From Symbiodinium natans (Eukaryota > Sar > Dinophyceae > Suessiales > Symbiodiniaceae): a stretch of DNA of 64,000 nt. A model generated the notes under the pieces. That model saw only the letters and a list, made by a program, of their open reading frames with translations, was not told the DNA's origin and did no database searches. Location: NCBI GenBank assembly GCA_905221605.1, contig CAJNDS010002108.1, forward strand, positions 501,909-565,908. The letters run 5' to 3'. Position 1 is the stretch's first letter. Every line of letters starts with the position of its first letter. The translations under genes were made by a program, and so were the position numbers. Below are positions 62,601 through 64,000 of this stretch, piece after piece.

Positions 62601-64000
62601 TGGGCTGTCAAACTGCAAGCGATGAAAATCCAGGGTCCACCAAGCTGAGAAAATGGAAGGCTCCGTTGCATAGGTTACGGTACGACCCTCAGGGCAAGCT
62701 ACGTCTGATTTGAGAAGGTGGCATGGGCAGGTGGCGTCTTTGCAAGATACGTTTTGTCAATTTTCGTCAAGGATGTCTTTGGGTTCAGATGTTCACCTGT
62801 GTGGCAACTTGCATCTGCCTTCGGCCTTTGCAATGCACAAGTTTCTTCCGGCCTGAAGAAGCTTCTGCCCTTCAGGAGCTGCGACGGGCAGAGGGCGAAT
62901 GCGAGCGCCTCGGGAAAGATGCCCGGGCCAATGAAGAGCTCGCCACGCAGCGCGGGCAGGTGTGCCTTGTGATCCCAGAATCCCCGAACGTTTGACTGAA
63001 CGTCTGAGTCTTGAATCAAGTTTTGCGGGAGAGGGCCGAAAGGGCGTGAAGTTTCAGTGCTGAGTTTGTCTTTTCTCCGTTTGTTGGATCCGATGCAGAC
63101 CATCTGGCTACCCGTGGCTAGTCAGTTCTTTGGGGGGGCGACAAGAGCGGACACTAACGAATGCCGCTCAGTGCTGTTGTTTGGATATCGAGCTCGCCAA
63201 AGCTAGTCAGCTAGTCATATTGTCTCTTGCCCTCACCCCGCAGTAGCCAATCCCCGGTATGACTGCAGCGCACCTTGCAAGTACCGGGTTCTGTAGAGTG
63301 CCTTGTGTTCGTCCGTGGTCTGCCTGATAATTCCAGCCAAACATAGGACGGACATTTTGGCACGAATGACCAGGAGCTTCGGCAGACTCTGGCCGAAGCT
63401 GAGATGCTCCACGATGACCGTCAAGCCGTCACAGAGCGTGCCAGGCAACGGGAGGAGGCGCCTTTGGCGACTGTTCGTCTCGACATATCTCGACCGTCGA
63501 CTTGGTTTTGTCTTGCATGCACCTCGTGGGGAACTTTGTGGGCTGTCAAACTTCAAGCGATGAAAATCCAGGGTCCATCAAGCTGAGAAAATGGAAGGCT
63601 CCGTTGCATAGGTTGCGGTACGACCCTCAGGGCAAGCTATGTCTGATTTGAGAAGGTGGCATGGGCAGGTGGCGTCTTTGCAAGATACGTTTTGTCAATT
63701 TTCGTCAAGGATGTCTTTGGGTTCAGATGTTCACCTGTGTGGCAACTTGCATCTGCCTTCGGCCTTTGCAATGCACAAGTTTCTTCCGGCCTGAAGAAGC
63801 TTCTGCCCTTCAGGAGCTGCGACGGGCAGAGGGCGAATGCGAGCGCCTCGGGAAAGATGCCCGGGCCAATGAAGAGCTCGCCACGCAGCGCGGGCAGGTG
63901 TGCCTTGTGATCCCAGAATCCCCGAACGTTTGACTGAACGTCTGAGTCTTGAATTCCAGCCAAACATAGGACGGGCATTTTGGCATGAATGTCCAGGAGC
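44693..64000 (+). CDS. Modular coiled-coil gene (or genes) built of micro-exons
   Basis: A same-strand series of short phase-0 exons, most starting AG|GA. and ending GAG|GT or GAG|GC. Clear ones are listed separately. Weaker members: 44693-44722 (ELQDLRKILE), 44895-44966 (QRKLPSSKLHIVHLD..TAE), 45600-45683 (LQELQDVPPRRKENAELRR.., 84 nt, GC donor), 46637-46681 (DGGAKLRRCLAQE), 48092-48148 (EAVLHFECLAAKTSAEFVE), 48818-48850 (LQAECAQLRAK), about 49489-49525 (LQTAQEESDRLRECH), 51080-51124 (EVEAAQERCRKLCEE), 54629-54691 (VQSELETLRQSCRELAVKVE), 54969-55061 (ALQRIEDLEAQRAEC), 55448-55531 (AQLSRSLLPRAQEE..), 56343-56399 (ERLQNRCAELDGKLVGMEE). Leu/Ala/Ile recur at a/d heptad positions. The product would be a long rod; its role is unknown. 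An in-frame stop at 59639 may split the series into two genes. Confidence 0.6.
45404..45442. repeat. Interstitial telomere repeat, TTTAGGG sense
   Basis: About five units. Confidence 0.92.
45500..45588. mobile_element. Family B short element
   Basis: Shares TAACATTTTACCTTCTTAAG, GGTACTTAAACCC and the right end ATCCCAACCATGA with the copy at 19108. The left inverted repeat is eroded. It ends 11 bases before the candidate exon at 45600. Confidence 0.6.
46494..46600. repeat. Interstitial telomere repeat, TTTAGGG sense, long
   Basis: About 15 perfect units. Confidence 0.98.
46770..46865. repeat. TA/TATG microsatellite
   Basis: (TA)n with ATGTATA and CATTAATA interruptions. Confidence 0.92.
47385..47468 (+). 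CDS. Coiled-coil exon module, exactly 84 nt
   Basis: Acceptor CCGAGCCAG| and donor GAG|GTGGGA enclose 28 codons: AGGFHLKKSRAEED then FFMSCMSQVWAECE. Phase 0 at both ends, as in the modules after 57.9 kb. Confidence 0.55.
48377..48432. repeat. Interstitial telomere repeat, TTTAGGG sense, degenerate
   Basis: About five units interrupted by unique bases. Confidence 0.8.
49537..49613. repeat. Interstitial telomere repeat, CCCTAAA sense
   Basis: Eleven perfect units, directly abutting coiled-coil coding sequence (SDRLRECHSS). Confidence 0.98.
50063..50330 (+). CDS. Candidate exon, frame ambiguous
   Basis: Two plus-strand frames are open through this stretch: one reading TFTERLAQRQLRPNFWKC.. AHFGVVWRHCAKAAWEE, the other QFLEVLSLRRLGSMARG..RRVEALCQGC. 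Neither has a recognised family. Confidence 0.25.
50645..50801 (+). CDS. Candidate internal exon
   Basis: TCGAAAACAG| opens (phase 2) DWSHTDDKLHTPPPTPFELH, then FSLRKWHELEVHASSQGCQ, and ends CAC|GTGAGT, a consensus donor. 157 nt; unknown family. Confidence 0.4.
51168..51301. mobile_element. Inverted-repeat element with poly-C/poly-G arms
   Basis: The left arm ATAATCCCTTCCCCAAGTAT.. TTAAATACCCC(C)n is mirrored by (G)nTATTTAAATACTGGGGCG then AGGGGATTAT. The arms contain 16 C and 15 G respectively and enclose an AT-rich loop of about 30 bases. Confidence 0.6.
52515..52588. repeat. Short tandem repeat, TTTACTAAA/TTTGCTAAA
   Basis: Six or seven 9-10-base units. Confidence 0.85.
52676..52724. repeat. 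Interstitial telomere repeat, TTTAGGG sense
   Basis: Seven units, one TTTCGGG. Confidence 0.95.
52848..53007 (+). CDS. Weak candidate exon
   Basis: After GATCCTTGCAG| two frames are open: one reading GICIKRGRTRFLLRQIML..KLVELVVRNREARKSE to TAA 53005, the other SASNGAVPASFFGKSCLPSL. Unknown family. Confidence 0.2.
53084..53136. repeat. Interstitial telomere repeat, CCCTAAA sense, degenerate
   Basis: About seven units with AACGCTGA, CCCTAAG and CCCTAGG variants. Confidence 0.88.
53235..53308. repeat. ATT/ACT/ATG trinucleotide microsatellite
   Basis: Mixed ATT, ACT, GAT units. Confidence 0.9.
53384..53411. repeat. Last substantial telomere array, TTTAGGG sense
   Basis: Three to four units. 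Beyond here only an isolated CCCTAAACC at about 60573 was seen. Confidence 0.9.
53864..53967 (+). mobile_element. Family A short inverted-repeat element
   Basis: GGGGGTTTCCGAAACTAGGG.. at the left and GGGTACCTTATTTTCGTAAG AGCTCCC at the right; core GGGTCCTTATGATAAGGGAA and CCTACTATTTGGGG. Confidence 0.8.
55942..56070. repeat. Tandem duplication, 64-bp unit
   Basis: TTGAACCCGAAGAAGCAACT..CCAAAACGGAGCCT..AGTTTCATGTCAGCTCG begins at 55942 and 56006. Confidence 0.92.
57404..57487 (+). CDS. Possible coiled-coil exon with unclear acceptor
   Basis: The frame ARRAQCHCELMRLEEVKCKM then ELVTCRDE ends GAG|GTGCAC like the other modules. 84 nt upstream of the donor there is no AG, so the 5' boundary is not settled. 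Confidence 0.3.
57819..57926 (+). mobile_element. Family A short inverted-repeat element
   Basis: GGCATTTCCCAAAAAAGGGG TACCC at the left and GGGTACCCGTACTTTCGGAA ACCCCC at the right, followed by ATAG. Lies 52 bases upstream of the 84-nt exon at 57979. Confidence 0.75.
57979..58062 (+). CDS. Coiled-coil exon module, exactly 84 nt
   Basis: CAGTCCAG| and GAG|GTGACG enclose ELRELREEIPRLRM then EVVESGRSLAQKDE: 28 codons, phase 0, Leu/Ile/Val at heptad core positions. Confidence 0.75.
58140..58206. repeat. TA/GTAT/CA microsatellite
   Basis: TATGTA, (TA)n and (CA)n blocks just after the 57979 exon. Confidence 0.88.
58451..58552 (+). CDS. Coiled-coil exon module, 102 nt
   Basis: GAGCGGCAG| and GAG|GTACAG enclose ELRRRVDELESKREQCRESA then SCNGAQAADSCEAE. 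34 codons rather than 28; the first 21 follow the heptad pattern and the extra residues are at the C-terminal end. Confidence 0.65.
59222..59305 (+). CDS. Coiled-coil exon module, exactly 84 nt, GC donor
   Basis: CTTTGGCAG| and GAG|GCCAGT enclose ELLRIKEELHCLKG then ERNWKESLCLRQDE. 28 codons, phase 0. Confidence 0.75.
59597..59641 (+). CDS. Truncated module or terminal exon with in-frame stop
   Basis: TTGTGCAG| opens ELHCLREDGFRSER and stops at TAA 59639. It aligns with residues 8 onward of the 59222 module (ELHCLKGERN), so it looks like a partial copy that either ends a gene or is a decayed exon. Confidence 0.5.
   Translation, partial: ELHCLREDGFRSER
60260..60356 (-). mobile_element. Family A short inverted-repeat element, opposite orientation
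   Basis: The reverse complement reads TTCCGACATTAGGGGTAGC, GGGGTCCTCATTATACGGGG, ATCCTACTATTTGGGGG, matching the family core. Confidence 0.75.
60631..60714 (+). CDS. Coiled-coil exon module B-type, exactly 84 nt
   Basis: AACAGCAAAG| and GAG|GTGGGA enclose ELRRTEAEAKRLDN then ELRATTKLATQREE. Similar to the repeated B module (ELRRAEGECERLGK..). Confidence 0.8.
60745..60795 (+). mobile_element. Family A left-end fragment inside a 109-nt intron
   Basis: GGGGGTTTACGAAAACAAGG GACG is a family A left end. It lies between the 60631 and 60824 exons and makes up much of that intron. Confidence 0.6.
60824..60907 (+). CDS. Coiled-coil exon module B, exactly 84 nt
   Basis: AGACTCCAG| and GAG|GTGTGC enclose ELRWAQGECERLGK then DARASEELATQRGE, about 90% identical to the three later B copies. 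Confidence 0.85.
61516..61599 (+). CDS. Coiled-coil exon module A, copy 1, 84 nt, GC donor
   Basis: AATGACCAG| and GAG|GCGCCT enclose ELRQTLAEAEMLRD then DRQAVTERCRQWEE: 28 codons, phase 0. Confidence 0.85.
61967..62050 (+). CDS. Coiled-coil exon module B, copy 1, 84 nt
   Basis: CCCTTCAG| and CAG|GTGTGC enclose ELRRAEGECERLGK then DARANEELATQRGQ. Confidence 0.87.
62465..62548 (+). CDS. Coiled-coil exon module A, copy 2, 84 nt
   Basis: Same boundaries as copy 1; the end reads RARQREE instead of RCRQWEE. Confidence 0.85.
62876..62959 (+). CDS. Coiled-coil exon module B, copy 2, 84 nt
   Basis: Identical peptide to copy 1, same acceptor and GT donor. Confidence 0.87.
63374..63457 (+). CDS. Coiled-coil exon module A, copy 3, 84 nt
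   Basis: Same boundaries; peptide as copy 2. Confidence 0.85.
63814..63897 (+). CDS. Coiled-coil exon module B, copy 3, 84 nt
   Basis: Identical peptide to copies 1 and 2. Confidence 0.87.
63997..64000 (+). CDS. Start of module A, copy 4 (cut by window end)
   Basis: GTCCAG|GAGC repeats the module A acceptor, so the array continues beyond the window. Confidence 0.7.

Larger units (their letters stand above)
61475..64000. repeat. Tandem array of exon-pair repeats, continuing past the window
   Basis: CCAGCCAAACATAGGACGG begins units at 61475, 62424, 63333 and 63956 (spacings 949, 909, 623). Units 1-3 each contain module A then module B. Unit 2 lacks 29 bases just after module A. Unit 3 is cut short after module B at CTTGAATTCCAGCC. 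Identity between units is very high, so the duplications are recent. A more diverged version of the B half and its downstream flank is at 60824-61140. Confidence 0.93.

Overview
The window is a nuclear fragment from a eukaryotic alga, most likely a dinoflagellate of the Symbiodiniaceae/Suessiales type. The evidence is: about fifty interstitial arrays of the plant-type telomere repeat TTTAGGG/CCCTAAA; tiny exons, many bounded by noncanonical GC (perhaps GA) donors as well as GT; a ubiquitin-like plus ankyrin-repeat protein of a kind common in Symbiodinium; and one 17-base near-match to the dinoflagellate spliced leader. Nothing looks bacterial, plasmid or viral. Genus and species cannot be fixed from the sequence alone.

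Layout. 1-1.6 kb: a 509-bp-offset duplication running into a long CA-rich microsatellite. 1.8-9 kb: scattered candidate exons, telomere arrays, G/C homopolymer hairpins and a GTA array. 9.3-11.9 kb: minisatellites, G-rich DNA, a 65-base G run and a 100-N assembly gap. 12.2-14.6 kb: a candidate exon and the clear ankyrin gene (13131-14629). 15-29 kb: dense telomere arrays with isolated candidate exons on both strands. 29.57-37.28 kb: one gene in at least ten micro-exons encoding an ApaH-like phosphatase (PPP/metallophosphoesterase superfamily). Its introns hold telomere arrays, 0.9 kb of CAA-type repeats and tandem repeats. 38.7-39.8 kb: a minus-strand gene encoding coiled coil plus a membrane segment. 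40-43.9 kb: plus-strand exons ending in a probable terminal exon at 43730-43870. 44.7-64.0 kb: a plus-strand series of very short coiled-coil exons, many exactly 84 nt (28 residues, four heptads) in phase 0, ending in a tandem exon-pair duplication that runs off the window.

Two families of short (about 85-125 bp) terminal-inverted-repeat elements are spread through the window. Family A (ends GGGGGTTTCCGAAA/TTTCGGAAACCCCC) has about ten copies. Several lie immediately upstream of an AG that opens a reading frame, so it resembles an introner. Telomere arrays are frequent from 1.8 to 53.4 kb and almost absent from the last 10.5 kb. Gene models are hand-built from splice-site logic, frame continuity and known motifs; no homology search was possible, so single isolated exons are given low confidence.
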